A stretch of 64,000 bases of DNA, from the NCBI GenBank assembly GCA_029216955.1, contig JANAVB010016199.1, forward strand, positions 15,900,022-15,964,021, in the 5' to 3' direction. A program made the position numbers and the translations under genes. Of this stretch, positions 21,691-31,760 are shown piece after piece. This stretch comes from Iris pallida (Eukaryota > Streptophyta > Magnoliopsida > Asparagales > Iridaceae). A model generated the notes under the pieces. The model saw nothing but the letters and a program-made list of their open reading frames with translations, searched no databases and was not told the DNA's origin. The first letter of the stretch is position 1, and every line of letters starts with the position of its first letter.

Positions 21691-21841
21691 GGGTATTTAC
21701 GTCCTAAATTTTCCACGAAGGGGGTTTCTATTAGTCAGGTACAGAAACTGTTAGAAGTGGGGACCGTTCTTCATTAATGCAAAACTGTGGGATGCACCTT
21801 TAATATGGGTAATTCAAGTGGGGCGTAAGTCAAAATTTCTC
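21691..21841 (-). repeat. Right terminal inverted repeat of the MULE
   Basis: This is the partner of 11526-11680. On the minus strand it opens GAGAAATTTTGACTTACGCC. It lies about 640 bp upstream of the transposase start and could carry its promoter. The interval 21056-21690 otherwise shows only AT-rich leader with a repeated GAATTTGGGGATTAGGTTA (about 21495-21545). Confidence 0.86.
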
Positions 21842-21920
21842 TTGCTATATTTTGTATCTCCTTCCACCGGCCATTTGAATTGGCCCCTCTGACATTCCAA
21901 GAGAGGAACGTCAATTAACA
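21842..21920 (-). pseudogene. LINE ORF2 start (endonuclease N-terminus)
   Basis: The minus strand reads LTFLSWNVRGANSNGRWKEI then QNIA and stops at the MULE end. SWNVRG is the first conserved box of the APE endonuclease. The text resumes at 11513 with KYSIVSIVESKI, giving one continuous domain once the MULE is removed. About 150 bases upstream ORF1 ends. Confidence 0.85.
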
Positions 21921-22068
21921 GCTAGCGTGGTTGTCCCTTGGAGACCCTTGGCCCTCCCTCAGACGACTTGGAAAGGCATGCACATTATTTTGAACTCGAC
22001 TCTATAGTATCCCTTCTATATTAGGTACTATTGTATCCTGTTGCATTAGCTCCCTCCATTTTGGCTTA

Positions 22069-23565
22069 TCAGTTGTGAGCACATACCTTTGTGAACAATT
22101 TTCCACATGTGTTACCTGGTTGCCATTTTCTCCTAGAGAATTTTAAGCGTAGACACCACAGAGATGATGAGTTTTTATTAATCTTTGGATCTTTGCTTCC
22201 TTCCTCTGATCCTTCTATTCTATGTTGGAACTGTATATCCAGCTGATTAGCATAGTTGCATCCCGGTTGATCTGTCGCACCATATATTACCATATCAGTC
22301 TCTTTATTTGCCTTCCTTATGTTATTATGTTCCGGTTCGTGTCTCTTTCCCAATACAGAATAAGAATATTTGGTTCTTAATTGAATACCTGCATGATCGC
22401 TATCCTCCTGTGCTTCTTCCATGATTTCCTCTTGGTTTGATCTGGACATTTGCTACTTTGTAATACCTTCTAAACCTTCCCCGCCTTCAGTATGTGTCGA
22501 CATGGCATTTTCCTCCGTAAGCACTTCTACAGGATCGTAGCATTGGGACTACATATCCAAAGCAATGACACTTCACATAGGATGGAGGTACCCACTCGTA
22601 ATCGATGCTTTAATCTAACCATTCTCTATTAGGTAAAATTAAATCCATCTTCCGTGGCAATTCACCTGTGGCCGCAATCTCTACGAATACTCGAGCATAG
22701 GACAACCGCTGTCGTCGGGCTGTAGGGATATCTGTTCGGTTAGGTTTACCTACCATGCTTTCCATCTTCATTATAGATGGGATACTCCATAGTTGAGGCG
22801 ATAGCCAGGGCATCCTAATCTAGATAGGCACAGTTGATAAACGACCCTTCTCGAAACTTGACTCCAGTAGCCAATGTTTGAGGACCACCAGTCTACTATC
22901 AAAAGTCCATGGTCCACCTTCAAAAACCCTTTCTTAGTTCTCTGCTAAAGAGAATTTGATGAAATAAAAGCCATTCTCACGTGCGAATATCTCCATATTA
23001 CCTTTTTGGTGCCACATTCTGAGAGCAAATGCCCTTAACTGTCCGTAGAACGGATTGTTACCCATTACATATAGATAAAGGTATTCCTCCAATACTTCAT
23101 TGTCTCTTGAATATCATCGCTTGTGATCTCCACTACTTTCTTTCCATTAACAGCACTAGGTTCAATATATTATAGTTCTACTTCCTCATGGACCTCCGTT
23201 GGCATGCAAAGATCAACCCAGGCAACAGGCTTCGACATTGCTCCTTGCTCGTTATCCCTTTGATTTATTTTTGTAGAACTATTTGGTTTCCCCTTCATGA
23301 TCCCTTCTTCTGTCGAGAGACGTTCACCTTCTCTATGTTGTAGCGCCGATCCCACTGGCCTCCTAGTCGTCGTAGGAACAACTACTTGCTGGACCCCTCG
23401 TGGATGCACTAACATCTTTAGATGATTTTTCATGATCTTCACTCTACCCTGGTTTGGCACGCCCGACCTCCCTCTGCTTTCTCCTCCTTCAGCCATAGTT
23501 CGACGCTGCGTCGACCCTATTCTCTTCCGTCTCTCAACCGTCGTCCATCCGCCTCCTACTCCCAT
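22069..23565 (-). pseudogene. LINE ORF1 (DUF4283-type nucleic-acid-binding protein)
   Basis: From MGVGGGWTTVERRKRIG at 23565 the minus strand gives a basic N-terminus, then a linker ending KPVAWVDLC. After a frameshift comes the DUF4283-like fold: NPFYGQLRAFALRMWHQKGN, IFARENGFYFIKFSLAEN, RVFEGGPWTFDSRLVVLKHW, then VGKPNRTDIPTARRQRLSYA and RVFVEI. A degenerate zinc knuckle follows (YVKCHCFGYV). A Ser/Glu-rich end (22069-22449) precedes ORF2. Such proteins coat LINE RNA. Stops at about 22815 and 22940 and frame changes make it a pseudogene. The intact start may lie slightly upstream. Confidence 0.82.
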
Positions 23566-23700
23566 AATGTTTAGGTCTCAGTAGTCCGCACACCCCTCAT
23601 CCTCCTCATGTTCCCCCTCTTCATTAATTATTTTATTTTATTTTATTTATTTTCCTCCTGAAATACTCAATACTCAATAAGAATATATATCATTACTCAC
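23566..23700. other. LINE 5' end region with a TTTTA run
   Basis: A TATTTTATTTTATTTTATTT simple repeat at about 23633-23652 and AT-rich sequence separate the LINE ORF1 start from the LTR edge at 23701. The LINE 5' boundary and any target duplication are not recognisable. Confidence 0.4.
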
Positions 23701-23850
23701 TGTTGGGTGCTCGACCCAAAAGACCTGGTCGTGGTGGAGACCTGTTGACATTTGCCATGAAATTCAAATACAGATGATAACTGAGGAGAAGTTAAGGAGA
23801 ATTCAGAGAGAAATTAGGGAAAGAACAGATCTATATTGATAATTTGGGGA
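23701..23850 (-). mobile_element. LTR 3' end fragment of the Reina-like element
   Basis: On the minus strand the segment ends GGTCGAGCACCCAACA at 23701, a proper CA terminus, preceded by a transcribed-leader-like TTCTCTCTGAATTCTCC. It adjoins the integrase remnant directly, so the U3 part is deleted. A 20-base block AAGTATTTAGGAGATATTTT occurs at about 23849 and again at 23932, flanking the broken integrase end. Confidence 0.55.
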
Positions 23851-24995
23851 AGTATTTAGGAGATATTTTTTCCTAAATATAGGCTTGTATGCCACTACTC
23901 CTATTTTTTCCAATACTTGGTATGGTCTAAAGTATTTAGGAGATATTTTTGAGGCTTTCTTTGAGCAACTGAAGATTGCCTGTAAGTTTGTAGCTTGAGA
24001 TAAACCCAATCCCCAAGTTCAAAATTTCTTTCAGTTCTGTGAGAGTCTACTGGCTTCTTCATCCTGTCTTGAGCTAACTGGAGATTATCCTTCAACAGTT
24101 GTAGTGTATTGTCCCTGGTCATGATAGCTGTAGCAGCTTCCCTATCCTGTGTACTATTTAGAACATAAGTGATTATATGTGGGAGTGTTCTCCCATATAC
24201 CACTTCGAAGGGAGTAACCTTGGTAGCCGAGTGCCAGTTCGTATTGAACCAATACTCTGACCATATCAAAAATTTGTTCTATTCCTTGGGTTTGTGACCA
24301 AAAAGCACCTCAGGTAGCTCTCTATACATTTGTTTGTGACCTCAGTCTGTCTATCAGATTGGGGATGGTAGGCCGTACTGTATTTCAGTTCCTTGTAATC
24401 CGAAAAACTCCTTCCAGAACAAACTGGTGAAGACAGGATCCCGATCTGAGACCATAGATTGAGGCATGCCATGTAGTTTAAAGACCCCCTCTAAAAATAT
24501 CTGGGCTACTTGAGCTGCAGTGTAGGGATGACTGAGTGCAAACAAGTGTATGTACTTGGAAAGTCTGTCAATAACAACCATTATGGTGGTTTTTTGATGG
24601 CTAAGGAGTAGCCCTTCAATCAAGTCTAGGGATATGTCTTCCCAGACCCTGTCTGGAATGTGGAGCGGCTATAATAGCCCTGCAGCTGAGATTGTTTAAC
24701 TTTTATTCTTTTGGCAGATTTCACAAGTTTGAACATAGGTTTGAACCACTTTCTTCATGCCCTTCTAGTAGCAAACTCTCTTCAACCTGTGTAAGGTTTT
24801 TACAAAACCTGAGTGTCCACCTTGGAGTTGATTATTATGTTCCTTTAACATTTCTTGTACAAACTCTGACTTGGGGTCAATTAAGATCCTGTTCTTGTAG
24901 TCGAGTAGGCCATCCCTGAATGCATACTTGTTGTGGTCCAGTTTCCCTTGTTCCCATATTCCTATATGTTCCTTGTAGTAGTCAGAAGCCTGCAT
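23851..24995 (-). pseudogene. Ty3/gypsy integrase (Reina/CRM-like chromovirus)
   Basis: The minus strand encodes a zinc-binding start (EHNNQLQGGHSGFVKTLHRL, near 24765-24860). The core follows, with VVIDRLSKYIHLFALSHPYT, HGMPQSMVSDRDPVFTSLFW and YHPQSDRQTEVTNKCIESYL. The C-terminal part has EYWFNTNWHSATKVTPFEVV, YGRTLPH, FELGDWVYLKLQTYRQSSVA and YQVLEKIGVVAYK. The wording fits Reina/CRM-type chromoviruses. Frame changes fall near 24270 and 24480, and the end after GVVAYK is lost, so a chromodomain is not seen. Confidence 0.88.
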
Positions 24996-25074
24996 TTGTT
25001 GCTTGAAGGTTTGTATCTAGTCTGGACTGATCACTGTAATAGCAGCTAGTGAAACCTCCTCTCTTCTTGATAAA

Positions 25075-25445
25075 CTGTCAGCAACTTTATTCTCTCTCTC
25101 CCTCTTCTGTATTCTACTCTATACTGATACCCATGGAGCTTGGAAAGCCATTTGTACCGAGCTTCTGTGTGAATCTTCTGCTCTAGCAAATGTTTTAAGG
25201 ACCTTTGGTCTATTTTGATGAGGAAGCTCCTTCCCCATAGGTATCGGCTCTATTTCTTCACAGCTAGGAGTATGGCTAACATCTTTTTTTCATAGGTGGA
25301 GAGGGTTGTATTTCTTCCTTTAAGTCTTTTACTGAGGTAAGCTATAGGCCTTCCCTTTTGCATTAGGACTGCTCCTATTCCTATTCATGAAGCATCACAC
25401 TCTAAAGTGAACTCTTCATTGAAGTCTGGCATGGCTAACACTAGA
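25075..25445 (-). pseudogene. RNase H of the Reina-like element
   Basis: Reading the minus strand through stops gives FTLECDAS-IGIGAVLMQKG, RPIAYLSKRLKGRNTTLSTY, EKKMLAILLAVKK, IKIDQRSLKHLLEQKI and EYRRGRENKVADSLSR. All the RNase H landmarks are in order, with at least two in-frame stops. Nothing suggests function. The interval 24996-25074 is the linker to integrase. Confidence 0.78.
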
Positions 25446-26568
25446 GGTTGGGTGAGTACCTACTTTAATTTCTTAAAAGCACTCTGATATCTCTCACTCC
25501 AGAAGGAGTTCTTCTTTAGCAAGTCAGTGAGGAAACTGGCAGTGGCCTCATAGCCCTGTATGAACCTCCTATAGTAACCTATGAGCCCTAAAAAACCTCT
25601 TAACTCCTTAAGGGTTTTAGGTATAGGCCATTCCAAAACTACTATGACCTTGTCTTGATCCACTTGCACTCCCTGTCCAGAGATGATGTGCCCAGGTACC
25701 CTACTTGCTTTTGCGCAAATAAGCACTTGCTTCTTTTTAGCTTCAACTGATTTGCCTCAAGTTTAAGGAAAACTACTTCTAGATGTTTGCAATGATCCTA
25801 TAAGTTAGCACTGTAGACAAAGATATCATCAAAAAAGACTAGCAAAAACCTTTTTAGGTACCCCTTGAACACTTCATTCATCAAAGCTTGAAAGGTGGAA
25901 GGAGCATTTGTGAGCCTAAAAGGCATCACAAGGAACTCATAATGGCCTTCATGAGTCCAAAAGGCTGTCTTGTGAATATCTTCTTTTTCCATCCTTACTT
26001 GGTGGTAACCTGCTCTCAAATCCAGCTTGGAAAAGTATTGATTCCCATGAAGCTCATCAAATAACTCCTCAATGAAGGGAATAGGGAAGGTATCCTTAAT
26101 AGTGTAATGATTTAACCCTCTGTAATCCATACATAATCTCCATGACCCATCTGGTTTCTTTACTAGTATTACTAGGGAGGAATAGAACCTATTACTAGGT
26201 CTTATTATCCCAGTATTCAGCATCTCCTGTACTTGTCTCTCAATCTCGTTCTTGTGCATATATGGCTGTCTATGCAAACTGGTTGACCCAGGTAGGAGTG
26301 GAATCCTGTGATCAAAGAGTCTTTTGGGGGGCAACCTTGTAGGATCCATGAACAAGTGATCATAATTCTCAAGAAGGTTGGTGATTACTTGGTCTTCTGG
26401 CAAGTCTGGACTGTGATGATTAATTCCTACTAATGAGCACAGCTGAATGAGATAAAATTGAGATTTTTGCCTCATTTCTTTAGCATCATGTTCCTGAAGA
26501 TGGTTCACCTGAGTTTTGATCTCCCTGAATAGTTTGGTAATTCCCTGCTCCTCAAATTCCATAGTCAA
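25446..26568 (-). pseudogene. Reverse transcriptase of the Reina-like element
   Basis: A 256-residue frame (25798-26568) contains [60 protein letters not shown] and [20 protein letters not shown]. The catalytic [12 protein letters not shown] box is at about 25810-25830. The thumb continues at 25460-25726 (DQDKVIVVLEWPIPKTLKEL, RGFLGLIGYYRRFIQGY) after a stop. FFDD in place of the commoner YxDD is still a D-D active site. Confidence 0.92.
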
Positions 26569-26985
26569 CTCCTGAAAATTCTACCTTATGATGCCAAGGG
26601 TGCTAAGCCAACTAGCCCCAAGCACTAATTGATAACCTAGAAAAGGTAGAAGTAAGAAGTGTGCCGTGATACTATGACCCTGACATTCGATGCTGATCCC
26701 TATGCACAACCCCTTGCTGCTAAGCTTCTCACCATTGGCTACCAATACTTCAAATGGATGACTATCCTGGGGAATTAGGCCTAATCTTTTATAGAGTGAA
26801 ATGTTAATAAAGTTGTGATTGGATCCAGAATCCACAAATATTAGCACAGGTTTGTTTCTAACTGTCCCTCTTAGTCTCATGGTGGATTGATAAGAGTTAC
26901 CTGCCAAGGCATGTAGAGAGATCTCAAAGGCATTCTGCTGAGCCTTTGCAGAGTTTATTGTAGCCTTAGGCGTTCGCCATCAAAA
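26569..26985 (-). pseudogene. Protease and last gag residues of the Reina-like element
   Basis: The 108-residue minus-strand frame 26581-26907 holds KPVLIFVDSGSNHNFINISL (D-S-G active site) and LGYQLVLGASWLSTLG, the paired glycine-rich strand of the retroviral aspartic protease. Upstream, SAKAQQNAFEISLHALAGN is the usual gag-protease junction text of this lineage. gag itself is absent: sequence changes character near 26985. Confidence 0.85.
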
Positions 26986-27600
26986 AATGTGAGAAGGTCT
27001 TTTTGATTGATAAACCTTGGTATTTCAATTACAAACAGAATAATTTATAATGTAGGACTTAGATGTAGTCCTAGGAGTACACTTTTGTTTTTATCTGGGA
27101 ACTGTATCGGTGGAGCGAATAGTAATACGTTGACTCTATTGACGATCTGACGACGATCTTGGACTCACTGAAGGTCTGGGTTGCTCTGGATGCCGGAGCG
27201 TTTGGAGGAGAAGTCGACGTTACGTGTCTGTTTGCATTTCTGTAGGTAGATATGATAATCTATCCGTCTGTCTATCTCTGTGTGGATGAAGGAATGGTCC
27301 TTCTATTTATAGGCAGCAGACTTGTCTGCTCATGTATGCATATGTAGGATACGCCTATACATAGGAACGCCACGTGGCTGATACTGTGGGGCACATGGAC
27401 AATCCAACCTGAGTCAGAGCTGAATCTGTTGAACTGCTCTGTTGGGCTGCGGTGGAGTTGACACATGGCAGTCGTGATGATTCGTCTGTTGCTAAGATCT
27501 TGGGTGGTTAGCACCCATTCTTGAGCAGAACTGAGTCAAAACACACGTGGCGCATGTCTTTGGCTCAAAGATCTCAGATTTTGTGGGGGGGAATGATCTA
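26986..27600 (-). promoter_or_regulatory. LTR-like fragment with a TATA box
   Basis: On the minus strand CTGCCTATAAATAGAAGGACC near 27300-27320 is a strong plant TATA context. It is followed by a CA-rich leader and then a T-rich end (GGTTTATCAATCAAAAAGAC). The arrangement (promoter, leader, T-rich stretch) resembles U3-R-U5 of an LTR of about 600 bp, but no paired copy is in the window. I cannot fix its ends. No coding frame here is credible. Confidence 0.45.
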
Positions 27601-28600
27601 TCAGGATGAGCCTAGGATCTGGCGCATGGGGTGAATTGGTCTATGACTTTCAGTGGACACAGACAAGTCTGGGCGCATGGCTTCTGAGGTGCATGCAGAG
27701 CTTTTGGGTGCATGGATGTGGAAGCGGATGCAGAGACTTGGCTTCTGTCTTTTGGGATCAGAAGTAAGTCGGAGGCGCATACAAATTTTTGGGAGCATGG
27801 CTGTGGAGGCGCATACAAGTGATCGGTCGGCCACGTGGCAAGGACAGCTACAGCCGACAAAATATAATGATGAAGATGACGTTGGCGGCTCTTAGTTTTC
27901 TGTAAAAAAGCTGTCAACTGTTCAGTCTTCAGGAAGCGTACTGCCGACTCTGTCACCTAGCATTAAATGCTTGATGGGTGACGAGTTGAAGTGGGCACAT
28001 CAGTTTGTGTCCCACTAGGCGCATGCGTCTGTCCCATTGGACACATCGGTATGGAGCGTATGGTACTGATGACGCATCTTCCGCTTGGCGCATCCTCATT
28101 GGCCCGTCGGTTGATTTCTTCCAGGCGTATGATGGCTATTTTGACTTGGTTGAATTTGAAGGGGCAGATTTATCACCATAAATGCAAGTTTATTGCACTG
28201 ACTTCGGGAAAGTTGCCACTTGGCATATGGGTTTGATTTACCCTGGCTTATAAGTAGTAGCGTGAAGAGAAGTTTTATTTCTCGTTTCACCTTTCTTTCC
28301 AAATGGAGATGAACTCAACCGATCCTCCTTTTTGGCGAGACGCTGCATTGTAGATTGTTGATCTCCTTGTTCGAAGAAGCTTTGAAGATGAAATCTTTCA
28401 GAAGACTGAGATGCGCCGGGAATGGACATAATAATTTATGTTCGATCCCCTTGTCAGCAGTATTCTTCTATGAGATGGTATTGTGTGTCGAGTTCAATGC
28501 ATGGTTTGGGTTTGATGTACCCAAGACTCATTATGATGGAAGAGCCCAGGCTGGCAGATGCGACTGTGCGTTGACAAGGAAGTAATTCCCTATGACAGGG
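27601..28600 (+). mobile_element. Tat-type control region fragment with GGCGCATRG words
   Basis: GGCGCATGG/GGCGCATAC words recur at about 27611, 27671, 27774, 27807, 28018 and 28088. They are followed by GGCTTATAAGTAGTAG (TATA at 28248) and an ATG at 28303 that opens only 16 codons. The same order (GCGCAT words, TATA, short leader, ATG) precedes the antisense gene of Tat element II at 39240-39650. I read this as the decayed equivalent from another Tat copy. Small frames here are produced by the repeats. Confidence 0.5.
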
Positions 28601-29270
28601 CAGAGTGATGCGCTGGCAGACTAATTCACCGGGCAGAGACGATGGGCCTCGCAGAGACATCAGAGTGATGTGCCTAGTTGAGAGTAGGCTGTTACAAAGT
28701 CTTCAATTGGCATCATGTTTCCGAGATAATGTCGGTCAGGTGCAACAGATTGAAGTCGCTGGAACACAGACTGCCTTGGTGGTGGAGCCACTATTTGTGG
28801 CAGCAGCAGTTGATGGCGACCGTAGCAAAAGTATGCCCTGCGAGGGGTGCATCGTGCTTAATGGTTGGCTCTCCTGATCTGCGTTTGTGAGTGATCACAT
28901 TACGCAAATCATGAGTGCAGAGTTTCACTTTCACACCCCTTCAGGCGCATGGCGAGGCCAAGTGCCGTGGTGGTCATGTGAATGCTGTACCCCCTGATCC
29001 AGTTCCAGCGCATGAGATACGCCCAGATTATTGGTGGGGGAGCAACATGTATTGCTACTTGAACCCACTTCATGCGCACAACCCACGTGGGGGCATGGGT
29101 TCAAAGTCACAAGTTTACTTCGTACGAATTGGTTCCAAACGCAGAAGATGCGCCCAAGCAAGATAGGGACTTTGAGAGTCGGCTCGTATCTGGTGCAAAT
29201 GCATCCGAGTCGACTCTATACAGTTTACCATCGGCAGTGCGCTTGATTTTGAGCGCGCATCTCCGTTTCA
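28601..29270 (-). pseudogene. Tat leader ORF fragment (conserved INCCC block)
   Basis: The minus strand, with one frame choice, reads VKLCTHDLRNVITHKRRSGE, then PTIKHDAPLAGHTFATVAIN followed by CCCHK at about 28795-28950. Two other copies in the window carry the same block (49680-49830 and 53990-54160). Downstream text on the same strand (QHSHDHHGTWPRHAPEG) also matches the copy at 54150-54210. The block lies upstream of gag in the Tat elements and resembles no family I know. Stops break it. Confidence 0.55.
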
Positions 29271-29562
29271 CTGTGGACGTAGCACATTTGGGGCATATGG
29301 CCCGTGCTATCTTAGATTTCGTCGTAGTAGCCTAACTTTTCCTTGCCAAGATGGCAAGTGAAGAACTTACAGCTGATCCAGAAGAAGAAGAGGCACTGTT
29401 GCAACTTTTTGTGCTCGAACGGGCTCACTTTTCTTTTTTCTTTTTTTTTGTTACCCCTTTCAAAGGAGGCAAAGGGCTCTTTATATAGAGTGAAATGAGA
29501 CTTCTCCTCTTCTCCTTTTCGATGTGGGATTAAAAGTAATATCCCTTTTTCATGCTTCTCTA
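29271..29562 (-). mobile_element. Probable 3' LTR (short or truncated) of Tat element I
   Basis: On the minus strand an AAGAGGACT purine tract precedes AGAGAAGCATGAAAAAGGG near 29550. The corresponding place in Tat element II is GAAGGGGGTCT then TGTAGAAGCATGAAA. The segment carries CTCTATATAAAGAGCCC (TATA near 29485) and ends TACGTCCACA near 29271, like the GTGTCCACA end of the Tat II LTRs. At about 290 bp it lacks the repeat-rich U3 part found in Tat II. Boundaries are uncertain by about 12 bp. Confidence 0.55.
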
Positions 29563-29639
29563 AGTCCTCTTTCAAAGTTTTTAAAACTTTTGGACAAGTT
29601 TTGAAATACTTTGAACATGAAGCATGGACAGTAGAGATG

Positions 29640-30290
29640 TTTAGGTGCGACAATCCTATTAGAGGTAGTATGGTCGTGATAGATTTGGATACTTCTACTG
29701 GGGATTTTTGTGGACTTATCATCCTTGGCGTACCTTGGTTTTTATGTACAGATAATAAGTTACGAAAGGAGGAAACCGACATATTTACTCAGAGGTGATA
29801 TGGACGTGGTAAATATGGGATAATGATAGAGCTTTCCTACTCAGAGGAGATATGGACGTGGAAGAGAATAAATTTGGTAGGGATATTCTTGTGATGAGTC
29901 TGTGATTTTTGGGTGGACCTATTATCTCTTTTGCACCTTAGTTTCTAGGTACAGATAATAAGTTACGAAGGAAGAAAATAACATATTTACTCAGAGGTGA
30001 TATGGACGTGATAAATATGGGTTAATGGTAGAGCTTTCCTACTCAGAGGTAATATGGACGTGGTACGAGTAAACTCTGTAGGGATGTATAAAAAAACTTA
30101 GAGGTGATGTGGACGTGGATGTTCTATGATTAATGTACCACAACGCAGGGGTGGTTGCACGAGATGTTTACTCAGAGGTAATGTGGACATGGCAAACATA
30201 GTAATGAGCATGATCCTACGCAATGTAGAATTTTGCTTTGTGGGGTGTAAAGAAGCAACTCAGAGGTGATATGGACATGGTTGTTCTTCT
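29640..30290. repeat. Tandem-like repeats in the 3' UTR of Tat element I
   Basis: CTCAGAGGTGATATGGACGT and close variants occur at about 29787, 29839, 29989, 30041, 30095, 30169 and 30261. A larger unit of about 200 bp repeats twice: GTACAGATAATAAGTTACGA near 29747 and 29950, each followed by the short motif and AGAGCTTTCCTACTCAGAGG. Tat/Ogre elements are known for variable tandem repeats between pol and the 3' LTR. Confidence 0.85.
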
Positions 30291-31450
30291 ACTGGGGATA
30301 CAGCGGAACAACTGGATTCCAGAAGCACTTGATTGTCAAGGAAGGAGAGCAAACTCGGTTTATCTAGTTCACAAATTTTCTCACTGGGGAGAGAAAAGTA
30401 CATTCTGAAGGATGTTAAGAGTAGTACCTTCTTTAGAAACTTATCATTGATGGGCATCATGAACAAGTCCCCATTAAGTTGAGCAAGACGGTAAGCACCG
30501 TTTGGGTATATCGTCTCTATGATGAAGGGTCCTTCCCATTTAGGTTCAAAATTTTCTGTTGTCTTGTGAGTCATCACCATTAGTCTCCTGACTGCCAGAA
30601 ACAGGTCACCTACTTGGAAAGTTCTCTGTTTGACTCTTCTGTTGAAAACCTATGAAATGCAGGCTTGATAAAGTTCGATGCGCTGTTGAGCTAAGAGGCA
30701 TTTTTCATCGAGCGCTTCCAACTCTTGCAGACGTCGATGTTGATTGTCTTCTTCCGTCAGCTGGTTCATGATCGCAACTTGGAGTGAGGGTATCTGGATC
30801 TTCAGAGGTAGTACTGCTTCACTTCCATAGACCAACGCGAATGGTGTGTTACCTGTCTGAGTCCGTACCGTCGTACGATAGCGCCAAAGGTATTCACCGA
30901 GCTTCTCGTCCCAGTCGCACTTGTTGGATGACACAACCTTTTTGAGTAGCTTGACGATGGTTTATTAAAAGCTTCAGCCAATCCATTTGCTGTCGGATTG
31001 TAGGCAGTTGATGCCACATTCTGAATACAATTCTTGTCGAAGAATCTGCTGAACGCATGGCCGATGAATTATGGACCGTTGTCGTGGATGATCCTCCGGG
31101 GTACCCCAAAACGGTAGATGATGTGATGCTTGATGAAGCTGATCACCTTTGAGCTTTTTACCTCTATTAGTAGTACTTCTTCTGTCCACTAAGAGAAGTA
31201 GTGGGTGATTGCTAGGACAAAACGGTATCCCTTGGATGAGGGAGGGGTGATGGGTCCCACTATGTCCATGCCCCAGGCTTCAAATGGCCAAGAGGCGATC
31301 GTAGGATGTAGAGGCTCTGACGGTCTGTGGATGAAGTCGACGTGTAGCTGGCAAGCACGACATTTCTTTGCATACTCGACAACGTCGGCCATTACGGTTG
31401 GCCAGTAATAGCCTATGCATCAAAGTCGGTCATGTAGCTTAGGACCGGGT
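30260..31450 (-). pseudogene. Integrase of Tat element I
   Basis: Minus-strand pieces in order: EYAKKCRACQLHVDFIHRPS (zinc site) and FEAWGMDIVGPITPPSSKGY (31189-31392, first Asp); then frame-shifted text including TAYNPTANGLAEAFNK (Glu region, near 30960-31010); then WDEKLGEYLWRYRTTVRTQT and PFALVYGSEAVLPLKIQIPS (30650-30934); then EPKWEGPFIIETIYPNGAYR, the C-terminal fold (30260-30580). The wording matches the Tat lineage and the better-preserved copy at 42373-43374. Several frameshifts and a stop after the ALAITHYFS position destroy it. Confidence 0.88.
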
Positions 31451-31760
31451 TGGTGAGGTCCTAATATTCCGTCATGGGCTTCTTAAAAAGCTTCGGCTGC
31501 TTCTTCGTTTGATAGACATCGGAGGAGAAGTCCATCGTAGGAGCGTCGGTACAGCATTTTAGTGGCCGTATCGTAATAGAACCGGAGCGAGCACCTTCTG
31601 ACTGAGACTGCTTCCTTTGGGTCTTCCGGGAGGATCCCGTAGACGACAAACTCGATGAACGAGAATCTCCAACCTCTGACGTTGATGCTGGTGTCAGTAG
31701 TCATGGCATAATTTGTTCGCATGCACAGATTGTTTCTGGGCAAGCCAAATCCCGACCCAC
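31451..31760 (-). pseudogene. RNase H-integrase linker of Tat element I
   Basis: The minus strand has NVRGWRFSFIEFVVYGILPE and DPKEAVSVRRCSLRFYYDTA, matching DVKDWRFPFIDYTFYGILPE and DPKEAVSIQWRSLRFYYDTA at 43500-43670 in Tat element II. This is the Tat-specific linker before the integrase zinc finger. It continues in a shifted frame (LYRRSYDGLLLRCLSNEEAA). Confidence 0.8.

Larger units (their letters stand above)
11526..21841 (-). mobile_element. MULE (Mutator-like) with ~150-bp terminal inverted repeats
   Basis: The left end (11526-11680) begins GAGAAATTTTGACTTAGCC and ends GGACGTAAATACCCT. The right end (21691-21841) is its reverse complement with scattered mismatches. The two arms share landmarks such as CACTTGAATTACCCATATTA and TTAATGAAGAACG. 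Long TIRs plus a minus-strand MULE transposase identify the superfamily. A clean 9-bp duplication is not visible (TTATTTTTA against TTGCTATAT), so the insertion is old or the ends have drifted. It interrupts LINE ORF2 between QNIA and KYSIVS. Without the nested CACTA it is about 5.4 kb. A plus-strand zinc-finger gene fragment sits inside the left end. Confidence 0.88.

Noticed and set aside
11517..21850. 9-bp target duplication for the MULE
   Set aside because: TTATTTTTA and TTGCTATAT agree at only four positions, too few to call.
27612..27956. Several overlapping 70-115-residue frames on the minus strand
   Set aside because: They arise from repeated ATGCGCC/GGCGCAT words and differ between copies; no frame is conserved in the Tat II counterpart.
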